This document shows positions 49,487-61,709 of a DNA stretch of 64,000 nucleotides, in pieces; positions within the stretch are counted from its first letter, which is position 1, and every line of letters starts with the position of its first letter. A program made the translations under genes and the position numbers. Origin of the DNA: Silene latifolia (lineage: Eukaryota; Streptophyta; Magnoliopsida; Caryophyllales; Caryophyllaceae); assembly GCF_048544455.1 (NCBI RefSeq), contig NC_133535.1, positions 85,188,120 to 85,252,119 of the forward strand, in the 5' to 3' direction. The notes under the pieces are model-generated. The model was not told the origin of the DNA and ran no database searches. It was given only the letters and a program-made list of their open reading frames with translations.

Positions 49487-51475
49487 CACGAGAGGTGCGG
49501 TTGCGGGCCGAGCAGCGCAAAGCGAGCTGCCAGAGAGGAGGAGAGTGATTCTCCGTTCGTACCCGGTCCGGAGGATCAGCCTGGAGATGACGACTGAGTC
49601 TCCCCCTTGTTTGTTGCTGGTTTGGGGAGACCGTTTTGTTGAGTCGGAGCACCTGGGAGACGGCGGTGCCGACGACGAGTAGCTACTGGTCTACTCACTT
49701 CCCCAGTTTTCTGGCTGGTTTGGGGAAGTTCGTGTTTTGTATGTTCTCTTACTCTTTTTATTTCGTCTCCTTTATTTTTTCTTTTATTGGTTGTATACTC
49801 TCATCCCCCATTTTTCTGCTGGTGTATGCTGGAGGACAACGAGGGCGTTGTCCGTTTTGGTTTGGGGAGGGTATTGCATCCTTTTGAGTCTGCATCTGCA
49901 TTTGTTTTGCATTCACGTTTAATTTTCAGTTTGCATTTGTTGTTTATTTTCATAAAAAAAATCAAAAATACAAAAAATTAGAAATTTCAAAAATTCAAAA
50001 AAAATTCACGTTTATTTTAGCATATAGGTTGAGTCGGAACGGTAGATTCCCGTGATGAAATTGCACTATAGCTTGTCATATTACTTGAGCCTTGCACTTG
50101 TATTGATAGTTTTTAGCCTTGTCATACGCATAATCTACGAATTTCTGTTCAAATAATAGCTGACTGTTTAGACTTGACCTAATAAACTGGCAAACTACTT
50201 AAAAATTCTGAGTTTTAGAGCCATAACTGGTGACATTCATGACCAGTTCAATAGGAATTTTGAGTAGTACTCCTTGCATAGCATGTTCGTCCATTTTGCA
50301 CATTTATGACATTCAATTTCTCGTCAAATGCACATATTCGGGTTTGTGGTTGGTGTCACATGCAGGGAGGGTCTTGCAATTTCCCCTTTCTTACATCTTT
50401 CACCCATTTAGCTCCACTTTAGCCAAAACTTGCCTTTTTGACCCATTAGCTACATTCCAAACTAAGCCTGCCTAGTCAAGCTAGTTAGTTTGTCCTCTTG
50501 TGGTATGTTTTCCATTGCAGTTTGGTCTGTCATTCTTGTTGGAGTTGGTGTCTGTATTAAGGAAGGAGGAAAAAGAAAAAAAAAAATAGTATTGAAAAAA
50601 AAAGAAGGAAAACGTGAAAAGAAAAAAAAAAGAAAAAAAAAATGAGAAAATATATGAGAAAAACAGAAAAAGAGCTGATAAGCAAAAGAAAGAAAGATTG
50701 TGTTGTGAAAAAAAGTTGTCCCCTCTTGTCAGAGTTGAGAAGATGTTCGAAGATGTACAATCGACAAGAGGGTTGGTTGTTTCAGTTAGCTGTTTCAGAC
50801 GATGTGTTTAAAAAAGGGAACTTTGTGACCGTCTGACTCCTCCACTCTTATTCTTTTTTTTTTTATTTTTTTTTATTTTTTTTTTGAGGAGATTGTGTTT
50901 GAGTCTAGTGAGTTTTGTGCCAAGTGAAGGGCACTAGTACTTAGTCTTTCAGTCAGTTTGAGATCCGAATGGTTTATTATGGCCCTGTTAGGAACTAGCT
51001 TGACGCTTTTACTTCCACATTTCCATAACTTGTTTTGCCTTTTCTCACCTGAACCTCACTATTCCCATATTATTTGCAAATCCTCGGCTGTGACGGACAT
51101 TATTGGTTGGAGTGTGTGCATTAGTACTTGAATTGTCTTTCATTTTTGTTGCATGCATGCTATGTAGGTCGCAGTTAGGTGAGTGACTGTCTTTTCTTCT
51201 CTCTTTTACATATTAAATTTGCCCTTTGCTTCATGAGAGAAGAGTGACCACGTGAGAGTCCAGTTTTGTTGGTCTTGCAAGGTCGATAGGTCAGCTTTAT
51301 TTATGAACAGCTTATAATTCGTTTGCGTATTGACTGTTTGGCTCAACTGTTGATCTTTGTTGCATTAAATTGGTTCAAGTAGACAAGTTAAGCTGGCTCT
51401 GAGTTATCATTTCCGTTCCATTAGTTTAGTTTTGAGTTTACTCGAGGGCGAGTAAAGGTTTGGTTTGGGGAGATT
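49487..51475 (+). other. B: 3' non-coding region with two hairpin/polypurine modules
   Basis: No gene. An upstream module at 49834-49870 (GGACAACG-AGGG-CGTTGTCC, perfect 8-bp stem, then GTTTTGGTTTGGGGAGGG) and a terminal one at 51438-51475 (TTACTCG-AGGG-CGAGTAA, perfect 7-bp stem, then AGGTTTGGTTTGGGGAGATT) lie 1.6 kb apart. A/T-rich low-complexity tracts occur at 50569-50660 and 50850-50885. Confidence 0.7.
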
Positions 51476-52984
51476 TGATACGTGCCTAATGTATAGTCTT
51501 TTTGGCCTATTTCAGCACGTATTTCTATGCATTTCTATACTGTTTTTATAGTATTTTGCCCCGAATTGGCTACTTTGGTGTATTTTTGTCCTTTTTGTAG
51601 GAATGATCGCGGAAGTAGCGGAACCATACTCCTTTTCGTCCCTTTTGCATGCATTTAGAGGAGACGGGATTGTCCCAGAGTGAGATGTTGCACTTGGAAG
51701 TGTCGTTGCACGCATTACGAGGCATTTGGGTGAAGACGTGAGCTGAATTGAAGACCCAAGTGGTCTATCGAGCTGTTTGGTGGTCGATCGAGTAGTTCCT
51801 AGGCTCCCTGAGGCTCGATCGAGTTATTCCTTACTCGATCGAGTAAGCTGCACATGACAAGTCCTCGATCGAGTACCCATTTGGTCGATCGAGGGACTTC
51901 TGCTGAGACGATGGTCGATCGAGTGGTGTAATCCACTCGATCGAGAGGCTTCGACGCTATGGGCTTTAATTAGTCCATGTTTCAGTATTTTTCCGCAAAG
52001 ACTCTTAGACTTTGGCTATTTAACCTATGTTTACTAGGTTAATTAGGCATCTTTTACTTAGCTTTTGATCTATTATTCATTAGACTCTCTAAGCTTTTAC
52101 AGTAGAACATTTCCTACGTTGCTCTTACTTTTCGACTGCTACTCTTGCTTCCGGGATTGCTTCATTGAATTTCGTGTTCTTTACGCCGGAATTTGCTTGG
52201 ATTGTAATCTCCTCTCTTCTCTTAATAATAATTAACCTTCTTGCGTTTTTTAATTCTTGTTTATGTTATCGTTCTTTCTTGCCCTAATCTCCGTTACTGA
52301 ATTCTTTTATTATTTCATTATGTCATCTGCTGGGAAATTGTTTGCTGTTAGTTTTATTAAGAATATGAGTAGCTAAACCCTTTCATGTTGGGATTAGGGG
52401 ATCTGCGGTAGTGAAATGACGACGTAGTGAATGAATTAGACGAATTGACTAAGAGACCCTGTCACTATAGCAATATAATTGTAATTCTCGACCTAGTTGA
52501 GTGCACGCTTCTATGTCACACATTAAACTGGCTAGAATTAATCCTGGATCGAAAGATTGGACTAAATAGGCCTGCTATAAACAGTAGACTACCCTAATGA
52601 GGACGAAAGTTAAGTTAGTGGTATTTTAGGGTGGGAAGTGGACCGAAAGGACCTTCTAATATCCGTCTCGCATTAGTTAAATCCGAGTCATTTACTGCTA
52701 AGTTGTTGAACTATCGTAGTGAACCGAATTCCCGACATGTCTCCCTCTTATTGATAGTTTTAATTCATTTTCCTGCTTTACTGCCTTCTGCTTTATTTCT
52801 CTTTCCCTTCAACTCCGTAGTTTAGAAACCAAAAATTCAATCAAACCCAATTGTTACCATAGGATTAGAAATAGATAGCTGTAGTTGCATTACCTCCCTG
52901 AGGATTCGATACTCGACTGCCTCTACTACATTTTAGTTGAGACCGTTAGGTTTTATTTTTGACAGGTACGCGACAGACGTGTCA
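51476..52984 (+). repeat. 3' LTR of B
   Basis: 1509 bp, mate of 41744-43249. The differences are concentrated after about 52290. Confidence 0.93.
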
Positions 52985-54316
52985 TAATTCATTTTGAGCC
53001 TATTAATTACAATTTCATTTTGTAAACTATCCTAACATGTGATAACTATCAATATAACATAATTTTTTTACCATTAACATAATTTTTAACTACTATTATG
53101 ATTCATTTCCTAAGTTTAACCATATGTTACTTAGTCTAATTATATCATTAATGAACCTAAAATGACGAACAAAGCATGGAAAACCGCGAAACAAGTAACG
53201 GGCCGACCCGGGCCAGCCGTGGGCCTGCCATGGGCCTGCCGGCCTGCTGCCGCCACCCTTACTCCTCTTTTTTTTTCCATTTTTGTTCATTATAACATCG
53301 TCTGAACACTAATTAATCGTTCCCAATACAACTATGTTAACTTAAACTAACAAAAGACATAAATTAAGCATGCATGCATCAAATTTTATCATGTGAAAAT
53401 TACTACTCAAACAAAAATCACAAAACATACAAAAACAACAAAGATTGTGACGATTATTCGTCGAGTAACTCGAAATATGTTACCTTAAGCTAGAAAATGA
53501 GCAATTAACACCTTAAAACCCAAACCCTAACAAGCACTAGCCGCTATCCTCGACAATATACGAGTCCCCAAACTCGTCCTCCAATTCTTCACCTAAAAAA
53601 AACAATAAAAACACAAAAATAAGTATATAAAACCGAAATTACCCAAAATTCGTCTTAAAACAACTTCAAGAAAACTGAAAGTAAAACATACTAGGTTGTA
53701 GATCTCGACGAGGGGATTCCGGAAATATAAATTATGCGAAAATCGATAAGAAACGAGAAAGATATAGCGATTTTAGCTTGAAAAGTAAGAAAAATGGTGG
53801 TTTTTGGTGAGATGTTGATGATGATGAACAAAAGAACAAAAAAAATCAGAAAAAGAAAGGTAAAGGGGGAGGGGTGCCGGGGGTTAGAGGAGAAAGAGAG
53901 GAAAAGAGCGAGTTTGAGTCGGGATTTTACGAGTCGGTTTTGGCTCGATTCAATAATAACTAGAACCGTTGGTCAAATGCAAATTCCGACAAGACCAAAG
54001 TTCTTAAATACGAGATTACAAGAAAATTGAATACTCATACGACCCATTTCCAAAATCGTTTACCCAATGTTCAAAAGAATTGTCATTTCCCCCCCCCCCC
54101 GATACGCCCTTATTTCGAAATAAAAAGTTTTACACGGTTTAAACTATTTTTAAACATCTCGAAACTATCAAAATAAATACTTTACCTCAAAATATAATAA
54201 AATTATATTTCTTTGAATTATTTTTACTTTAAATACATTAATATCAAATTTTATTTGATTACTAAATTATTTTCGAAATATATTAACGGTCCGAAATTAC
54301 GGGGCGTTACAGTGGT

Positions 54317-54816
<500 letters not shown>

Positions 54817-55053
54817 CCTATATAATTTAATTTTAACCCAAACTATATAATATTTGCAATGGGATCCCTTAATCGGGTCCATCACGCGGAGCTATTGATT
54901 TAAAAATATATAGTATAATTAATTTATATAACTTTCTTTACATTGAAGTCCTTTGGTTTCTGGATTTAATATATAGTATTGATAAGACTCTCAACATAGA
55001 TCAATTTATCTATTTTTAAGTCAACCAAGTTTACACAAGGTAATCAATACTGG
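54817..55053. other. Unassigned AT-rich spacer
   Basis: Between the L LTR start and D. No gene or repeat recognised; possibly the sequence L inserted into. Confidence 0.4.
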
Positions 55054-56465
55054 TGATAAGTCCATTTTATATAGACTTTGTTTCCTTATTTTAGCTCTAA
55101 TATATTTGATTATTGCACTAACCTTAGTGATTTTATGAGCTAATATTGTATTCTAGTTGTCTTTGCATGGTTTGTCACATTTTGTAGGAACTTGAGCTTT
55201 CAGGAGTTTATTTCTAACAAATTTACAAGTAGCTAGAATCAAGGCTAAGTGTGGAAGAAAGATGGACCATGGCGGGATATTATGAAAATGACAAGTCCAA
55301 GTATGAAGAATTGTGAAGTGGGTTGATGCACAAATGAAATCACAAATGAAGCCCAAATTAAGAAGTACACACAAACTCAACATGGGATGCTCAACTTTGT
55401 ATGCTCATGGGATGCTCAACTTTGGATGCTCATGGGATGCTAAATTGTGTGATTAACCGGAGGCTTAAAGATGGGATTAATGGCTCACATTGGATCCCCT
55501 TGGCAATTACTCAAGAATTGAAGGAAAATTAAGAGTGTGCTTAGGATGCCATTTTGGATTCCTTTGCAAATTTTACTCCCTTATTCTTATATAAAGGGTG
55601 TTGATCAACACATTTTGTACACACCTTTTTCCACACAATTCCCATTATGTTCTAGTTCACAAAAATCCTCTAAATTTCAGATTAGATTTAGTCATTAGGT
55701 TAGGTTTAGATTAGTTTAGTTTTTATTTATGTTGTTCACATTTCCCTTTAAACATTTCAAGTTATAATTCAATTACAAGTTATTTACATTTCATTCCTTG
55801 TTCTCATTTGCAAGTTCTTCCATTATCAAGGTAATTTCATTTCTTGTATTACTTTTATTATTCATTTGTCTTTAGATAATTTACATTATGTTCGAGTAAT
55901 TTCTTTAGTTTAGGGACTAGGGAAGCCATTCAATAACTAATATATGTAAAATGACAAATTAGGTTGATATAATATTGTCTATTGTTTCTATCACATGTTT
56001 GTATCATCACGTTTAATCTTTATTTAAAGGCCTTATTCATTGATTAAGTTTGTTAATTCGTTCTATAAGTCGAGAGGCACGGAATCGGATTAGACTAAAC
56101 ATGTGTAGTAGGACGACCTAGTCATAAACGAGAGTTTCTCTAGGACCCGGTCTATGGTTGACACTAATATCGTGAGGTGGGTGTCTTTAAGCCTAAACAA
56201 TTGACAATGTTATTATTTTCGAGTTTTAACATGAATATATATTTACAATTGCATGTGTGACCAGACTCCCCTAAACTCCATTTATCATATATTTTACAAC
56301 GTTTTATTTGCATAACCAACCAACAACCGATAAACCGACCTCGATAGAATTCAATCCATAGCAACTTGTTTAACAACCTCCCGTATCCTTGTGGTTCGAC
56401 TCTTATTACTACATTTATTTGTGTTTCGGGAATTTATCTTTGCAGACGTGTGCGATAGCCTATCA
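55054..56465 (+). repeat. 5' LTR of D
   Basis: 1412 bp. TATA box TTATATAAAG at 55587-55596. Upstream of it are tandem copies of a 25-bp unit with CATGGGATGCTCAACTTT (55381-55445) in place of CpG palindromes; the 3' LTR has one unit fewer. The minus-strand ORF 55153-55383 recurs in both LTRs and is not a gene. Confidence 0.88.
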
Positions 56466-56470
56466 AATTT

Positions 56471-56487
56471 TGGCGCCGTTGCCGGGG
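56471..56487 (+). other. Primer binding site of D (tRNA-Asp)
   Basis: TGGCGCCGTTGCCGGGG, five bases after the LTR. Confidence 0.9.
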
Positions 56488-56643
56488 AGACGGTTTTGTT
56501 TGTTATCAGTTGTTGAATTTTATCTTGTTTTATTTTGTCCTGGGGAACACTTGTTTCTTGGGATCTTTCTCACGGTTTTCTTGTAGTTTTAGTGCCTTTT
56601 TCAGGTGGTAAAACTATCTCAAGGGTATCCTCATATCCGTCCA

Positions 56644-57691
56644 ATGGGTGTATTTTCTTTCCTGCAACAACAAAACCAACCTTTTTCAGACTATTTGTCC
56701 CAATTTTGACGAATACGTTAATCATATTGCTTCTCTTGGATTCATTTACAATGAATATGAATTGGGTCAGGTTGTGCTTGACGGGATGGATTCCGAGTCC
56801 CATGATTTGGCTCTTTACATGAGTTGTGAGAGTCTTTACTACAAGAGTGCGGGGGAGCTTTGGGTTTTCCTAAGGTTCATGGCCGACCAATGTCGGGAAG
56901 TAGCTCGCCAAGAAAATTTATGGCGTGTCGCATAAGAGCTCACAATGGTTACTCAAGTTTATTTGGAGCAATAAGCGTCTAAAGCCCGTTCCTTAAAAAG
57001 GCTCGAAGACATGCTCATAGAAATACGAGAAGGAAATGAGCAATTTATCGAAACTTCTACTCTCCCACCTTCCCAATGTGAGTCTTTTGCCCCTAATAAT
57101 TTAGAATTATTGAAAGACGATGATGATGGTCAGAATTTTTCTTTTGAAATTCCCCTTAACATCACTCCAATTGACCATTTAAAGACTCATATTAATGACA
57201 TTGACCTTGTAGTAGATGACACCCATGACATGGATGTTGTTGGGGCCGATTTTAATGACAAGGATGGGGTTTCACCCGAACCTTTGGAAACCTTTGAAAA
57301 TCCTTTCACGGAGAATGTAGTTGACCCAATTGTGGTTGATGTGGGACTTCGCGATGAGCCCATCGAGGATAAGTGGGAAGAACCGACCATTTTCAATGAG
57401 ACCCACCTCCTTGCTTCTTCATGCCACTAATTTGAGACCATATATGATGATAATTTGTGCACTAACGATTTATTTCATAGTCTTAAGCATGACGATCCAA
57501 CTCTTGCTGACGAGTGGAGTAATACGGTGGTTGTTTTTGAAGCCTCTCCTACGCATTTTGATAATATTTTTCATCTTTATCCTTTGATCTTTTATGCGTT
57601 AATCTTATCAATTACGTATATATGCTTTTGCATTACCCAAGCTTTTATTTTTATTTTGTTTTTTATTTTCCGCAATTTAATGTTTTCGTAG
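56644..57691 (+). pseudogene. D ORF: possible Gag-derived protein with hydrophobic C-terminus
   Basis: From the ATG at 56644 the frame reads LQQQNQPFSDYLSQF, then shifts by one base near 56705 into a frame that continues to 57691, apart from in-frame TAA codons at 56933, 56972 and 57428. The N-terminal part (FDEYVNHIASLGF, VVLDGM, ELWVFLRFMADQ) vaguely recalls divergent Gag proteins of Athila-like elements; this is a weak resemblance. The middle is acidic. The last 40 residues (after 57560) are very hydrophobic (LIFYALILSITYICF, AFIFILFFIF), enough for one or two membrane segments. No zinc knuckle or protease motif. Function unknown. Confidence 0.5.
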
Positions 57692-59553
57692 AATTAGAAA
57701 TAAAATTACTAGACTTGACGGTGTTTATTTTTATGGTTTGTAGGTGAAAAAAATGAAGAAAAGGAGTCTCGATGAGGTTATGCACGAAACCCCGTTCGGG
57801 GTCATAACTTTCAACAACGGGACGGAATTAAGAATTACGGAGAAAAGTCAAAATCGGCCAAAACTCGGTCAACCCTGATCGGGGACGTAACTTTTTCCGG
57901 GAAAAAAAAAATTAGAAAATTGCCAAATCACCTGCAAACATCATTCCTTCATCAAACTTTCAATTTTTGGCCATTTTCTTGAATTATTGATGAATGGAAG
58001 AGTCCCCCGTACATGTTCTAGCTTGGGGAGAGGCTAGTTAGTCTAGTAAGTGTTCTTTCCTTTGCATTTTAGCTTATTTTCTTGCAACCCATTAAATATG
58101 ACCCCTTATCCTTTTTGTTTATGTGCTTTGAGCCATTTTTATGGTTTAGTTGAGTGATTTACATGTTGGCACATTGAGGACAATGTTGTGTTTAGCTTAG
58201 GGATTGCATTTGCATTGCAGTGTAGTTGCATTTAGGAAAAATGTGAAAATTTTGAGAAAATTGTGTTTTTTTGCTTGCTTATAGCCTACTTTGGTCATAA
58301 AAATGTGTTTTATGCCCTCTTGCTTATCCTAATGATAACTTATAGCTAATGATTTATTCTTATTTGATGGATAATTGCTACATGGGGATGTCTTGACATA
58401 GTAGGTGGGAGATGGAAAATGAACCGAATAGGCTTGATCTTGACTATTGGCGAGCTACAAAATGGTAAGGTAGAACCTCCTTGGACCGGTACATCTATAT
58501 CCGGTTTTACTTAGGTGAGAGTAGGTCTCCTTATGGTGTGTGTTATATCAATAATGCATAAGTATGGTTCTTATTTCAACTCTTAGTAAGCATTGCATTC
58601 ATATCTTGTAAGTATGAAGCCATTCACATTGTTTTGTTGCCCATTTCTAGCCCTTTTACCACATCATTTTCTTACATTATACTAGCTACATATAAACATG
58701 TCTATCTTATTGAGCTAGTAACCATTTCATGTGTGTTTGGGTGCTCATTTGGGATGTTCTTATTATATATTATCAATGTGAGCTTGGTGAAAAATTAAGA
58801 AAGAAATGAAATGAAATGAAAAAAAATGAGAAAGAATGAAAAATGAAAAAAATGAGAAAGAATGAAAAATGAAAAAATGAAGGAATAAAAGAGAAGCATG
58901 AAAAGAAAAGAAAATAAAAGAAAAGAAAAGAAGAGGAAATTATGTTTAGTGACTTCCATGTTATTACTCAAAAAAATTGGGAAGTTCACTTATGTTTTGT
59001 ATTGCAAAAGAAGTCGATTCACTAATATTGGCTCGAGTTTTATCAATTGGTTTGGGTTCGGGATTTGATTTGAGCATCCATGCACACTTTGGTTAGTTGT
59101 TAGCTTGACTTAGCTCCACTTTCCAATAATCATTTGTTCCCTTTTCTACCCATTTCCAATTACCTTCTTCTTACCCATATGGCTTCTTTTTCATGCTTGC
59201 ATTTGAATGTTTTGACTTGTGGTTTTGAATTATTTACCATATTAGATTGCGGGCACATTCTCATGAGTCGAGGATAGGTGAGTATTTTCACACAAAATGC
59301 CCTTTCCCATACAAATGAGTTTGAGTGCATCGTGAGAGTCTATTAGTCAAAAGATCATGCAAGAGCCTAAAGGTTCGTTCAAAGTCTTTCATGCTACGCC
59401 ATCATGTAAATCTCATCCATGTTTTTGCATTATTCCTTATGCCCATGTTCTCTCGGGTTTTGAATCATTATGCTTAGCTTGTTTTAGGATATTGCAATTG
59501 ACGGGATATGATTTCTTGCTTAGGGATAAGCAAAAGTTTAGCTTGGAGGAGTT
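57692..59553 (+). other. D: 3' non-coding region with two hairpin/polypurine modules
   Basis: CCCCGTTCGGGG-type palindromes at 57789-57803 and 57871-57886 resemble the C motif. The upstream hairpin ACATTG-AGGA-CAATGT (58171-58186) is followed by TTTAGCTTAGGGA. The terminal hairpin TTGCTTA-GGGA-TAAGCAA (59516-59533, perfect 7-bp stem) is followed by AAGTTTAGCTTGGAGGAGTT and the LTR. An A/G-rich tract lies at 58790-58940. No gene. Confidence 0.7.
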
Positions 59554-59949
59554 TGATAAGTCCATTTTGTATAAACTTTGTCTCCTTATTTTAGCTCTAA
59601 TATATTTGATTATTGCACTAACCTTAGTGATTTTATGAGCTAATATTGTATTCTAGTTGTCTTTGAATGGTTTGTCACATTTTGTAGGAACTTGAGCTTT
59701 TAGGAGCTTATTTCTAACAAATTTGCAAGTAACTAGAATCAAGGCTAAGTGTGGAAGCAAGATGGACCATGGTAGGATATTATGGAAATGACAAGTCCAA
59801 GTATGAAGAATTGTGAAGTGGGTTGATGCACAAATGAAATCACAAATGAAGCCCAAATTAAGAAGTACACACAAACTCAACATGGGATGCTCAACTTTGG
59901 ATGCTCATGGGATGCTAAAATGTGTGATTAACCGGAGGCTTAAAGATGA
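59554..59949 (+). repeat. 3' LTR of D, truncated
   Basis: Matches 55054 onward for 396 bp, then joins chromovirus sequence within CTTAAAGATG. Confidence 0.85.
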
Positions 59950-60056
59950 GAGGCGGAAACAGTGTTGCTTAAGGTTCTATGGTCTAACCATGAGGTTGAG
60001 GAAGCTACTTGGGAGGCGGAAGAGACTATGAGGGAGCGGTATCCCTCTCTTTTTTG
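59950..60056 (+). pseudogene. T: C-terminal chromodomain tail of a chromovirus polyprotein
   Basis: A reading frame of 34 codons ending in TGA carries VLWSNHEVEEATWEAEETM and RERYPSLF, the conserved end of plant chromovirus integrase-chromodomain proteins. Everything upstream was lost at the junction with D. It is the only pol-derived sequence I find in the window. Confidence 0.85.
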
Positions 60057-60308
60057 ATCAGGTATGTGTGGTTACGGGGACGTAACCATGTTTACTTTAG
60101 GGGGGGTAGGAGATGGTCGCATAAGGTTTTAGTGTGGTTTTATGTTAGTTTTAGTACAGTTAGTAGTTGTTTTGAGTCGGTTTGAGTTTTGGTTGGGAGT
60201 TTTGTTTTGAGTTCTGGTTATGTTGTTGTGTCGGAGTTGAGATAGTATGTTTTGTTTTTGTGTATGGTTTGAACTTGGGGGACGAAGTTCTTTTTAAGGA
60301 GGAAAGAC
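60057..60308 (+). promoter_or_regulatory. T: 3' untranslated region, hairpin and polypurine tract
   Basis: GAACTTGGGGGACGAAGTTC (60271-60290; 6-bp stem) and TTTTTAAGGAGGAAAGAC lead into the LTR at 60309. Confidence 0.75.
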
Positions 60309-61624
60309 TGTAATACTACGGTTTTCTATCTCTATGGGTACTCTATCGAGTGGGTCTTACTCTCTCGAGTAAGTATGTTTTTATACAAAACAGTAGGTGA
60401 CCCGATGGGTACTCGATTGAGTACGTGTGACACTCGATCGAGTAAGGGGCACTCGATCGAGTAAGTGAGTCTTGCGGGTTATTTTAGCCGGGATTCGTTA
60501 ATGATGCGTGAATAATATAAAAGGTTTCCGTCATTCTTCCTAATCACTTTTTCACTTTTCAAAAGAAAAAGAAGTTACGTAGTTCGCTTTCATCGTGTTA
60601 TTGGCAAATCCCAAGGCTAAGGTCGTTGGATTGTCTTGTTCTTTACACCGTTGAGTTCGTCGCGTCGAGGGTAAATTTCTTGTATAATTTTTATAATGTT
60701 TTGTTGAGTTTGGTTAAAACCCTAATTGGGTATATTTGGGGGTTTTGGGTGTATTGTGTTAATTAGGCGTTAATTGTATGCATATGTGTTATAGGAGGAG
60801 GATTCGTAGAGGAACATTACTGATTAGCTGCTGTGACGGTCTTGTGGTTGCTATTTCAGGTAGGGTTTCCCTACTCGGTTAATGTTTACATGTATTGTGT
60901 TGGTTGATCATTGTTGTTGGTTTATATCATATCGGAATTGGTAAATAGTAATTGTGTGGTATAATGTGGTTGTTGTAAATTTTTTTGTGGTTTGCGAGGT
61001 GCGTCCTCGGCTGAGTGGAGTCACTTGCGGGAGTGGCTTCACGCCCTTGATTCGCCCCCTGTGGAACCCGCCACAGAGGGGATGTGCACATTTAATAACA
61101 TGGGTTCTCACTCGGATGAGATGAGCGGGGCTTAGGTGGGAACGGCTGCGGTCCCCCACTGGCGGTGTGGAATACTTGTTGCGATGGGTGATATGATTGA
61201 GATTGGTTGGTTGGATTGGATTGTTGTATTGCTTTTGTTATTTTGTTTTATGTAAATAGTAACTGACCCTGGTTTAAATGTTTTGAAAACTGTGGTGATC
61301 CATTCGGGGATGGTGAGTAGTTATTGAGCAGGTATGAGTTGATGCACATGGGATAGCTGAGTTGAGTCGCCACGAGCTGTTTAGAAGTCTTCCGCTGTGT
61401 CATAAACATTCTTTTATTTTATTTTCAGTTGGTTTGACAGTTTTGAGAAACAGTTGTATTTACTTTATCAGTTTTGGTTTTTGGACTTGTATCACTTTAA
61501 ATTCATTTATTAAAGTACGTTTCTTTATTGTCTATTTGATATACATTGCCTCGGGTAACCGAGATGGTAGCACTTCCATGCTTTAAGTGGTCCTGGTAAG
61601 GCACTTGGGGTATGGGGTGTTACG
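60309..61624 (+). repeat. T LTR, shared between two element copies
   Basis: 1316 bp, TGTAATACTA...TGTTACG. It is preceded by a coding end with polypurine tract and followed by a primer site, so it served as 3' LTR and 5' LTR at once. CTCGATCGAG-type motifs lie at 60340-60465, with TATAAAAG at 60516-60523. A conserved hairpin with loop AACCCG lies at 61056-61081. Confidence 0.8.
60340..60523 (+). promoter_or_regulatory. T LTR promoter: CTCGATCGAG motifs plus TATA box
   Basis: Five motif copies, three of them degenerate (CTCTATCGAGT, CTCTCGAGTAA, ACTCGATTGAGT), end about 50 bp before TATAAAAG. Confidence 0.55.
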
Positions 61625-61627
61625 AAG

Positions 61628-61639
61628 TGGTACCAGAGC
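61628..61639 (+). other. Primer binding site of T (initiator tRNA-Met, one mismatch)
   Basis: TGGTACCAGAGC, three bases after the LTR; L has TGGTATCAGAGC at the same place. 61640-61709 is the start of a leader cut off by V2. Confidence 0.8.
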
Positions 61640-61709
61640 GATGATTTTGGAACTTGTAACTAGTGAAACCAATGAACTTAGGGAGTCAAAATAAAATGAA
61701 CCTGGGTAG

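Larger units (their letters stand above)
41744..52984 (+). mobile_element. B: complete non-autonomous Athila-like LTR retrotransposon
   Basis: 11,241 bp with TAATT duplications (41739-41743 and 52985-52989). Order: 5' LTR 41744-43249, tRNA-Asp site, broken gag-protease 43379-46394, palindrome cluster, possible intron, broken ORF1 47787-49486, 3' non-coding region, hairpin/polypurine tract, 3' LTR 51476-52984. Same gene plan as A and likewise without polymerase or integrase. The LTRs are about 99% identical although both genes are badly damaged. Confidence 0.92.
40326..54311 (-). mobile_element. S: solo LTR split by element B
   Basis: Minus-strand LTR starting TGTAACGCCCCG at 54311 and ending GGGTGTCACA at 40326, flanked by GTGGT duplications (40321-40325 and 54312-54316). 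Without B its length is 1418 + 1322 = 2740 bp. No interior or second LTR, so it is a solo LTR of a chromovirus-like family. 40326-41743 and 52990-54311 hold no gene. Confidence 0.75.
55054..59949 (+). mobile_element. D: non-autonomous LTR retrotransposon, 3' LTR truncated
   Basis: 5' LTR 55054-56465 (TGATAAG...CTATCA), tRNA-Asp site, one broken ORF (56644-57691), 3' non-coding region, polypurine tract, and only the first 396 bp of the 3' LTR (59554-59949). Its U5 part and its 3' non-coding region are homologous to those of C, but the coding part is unrelated in appearance. No target duplication can be tested. Confidence 0.85.

Noticed and set aside
50557..50836. Lys-rich and Phe-rich ORFs
   Set aside because: Low-complexity A/G tract in the B 3' non-coding region.
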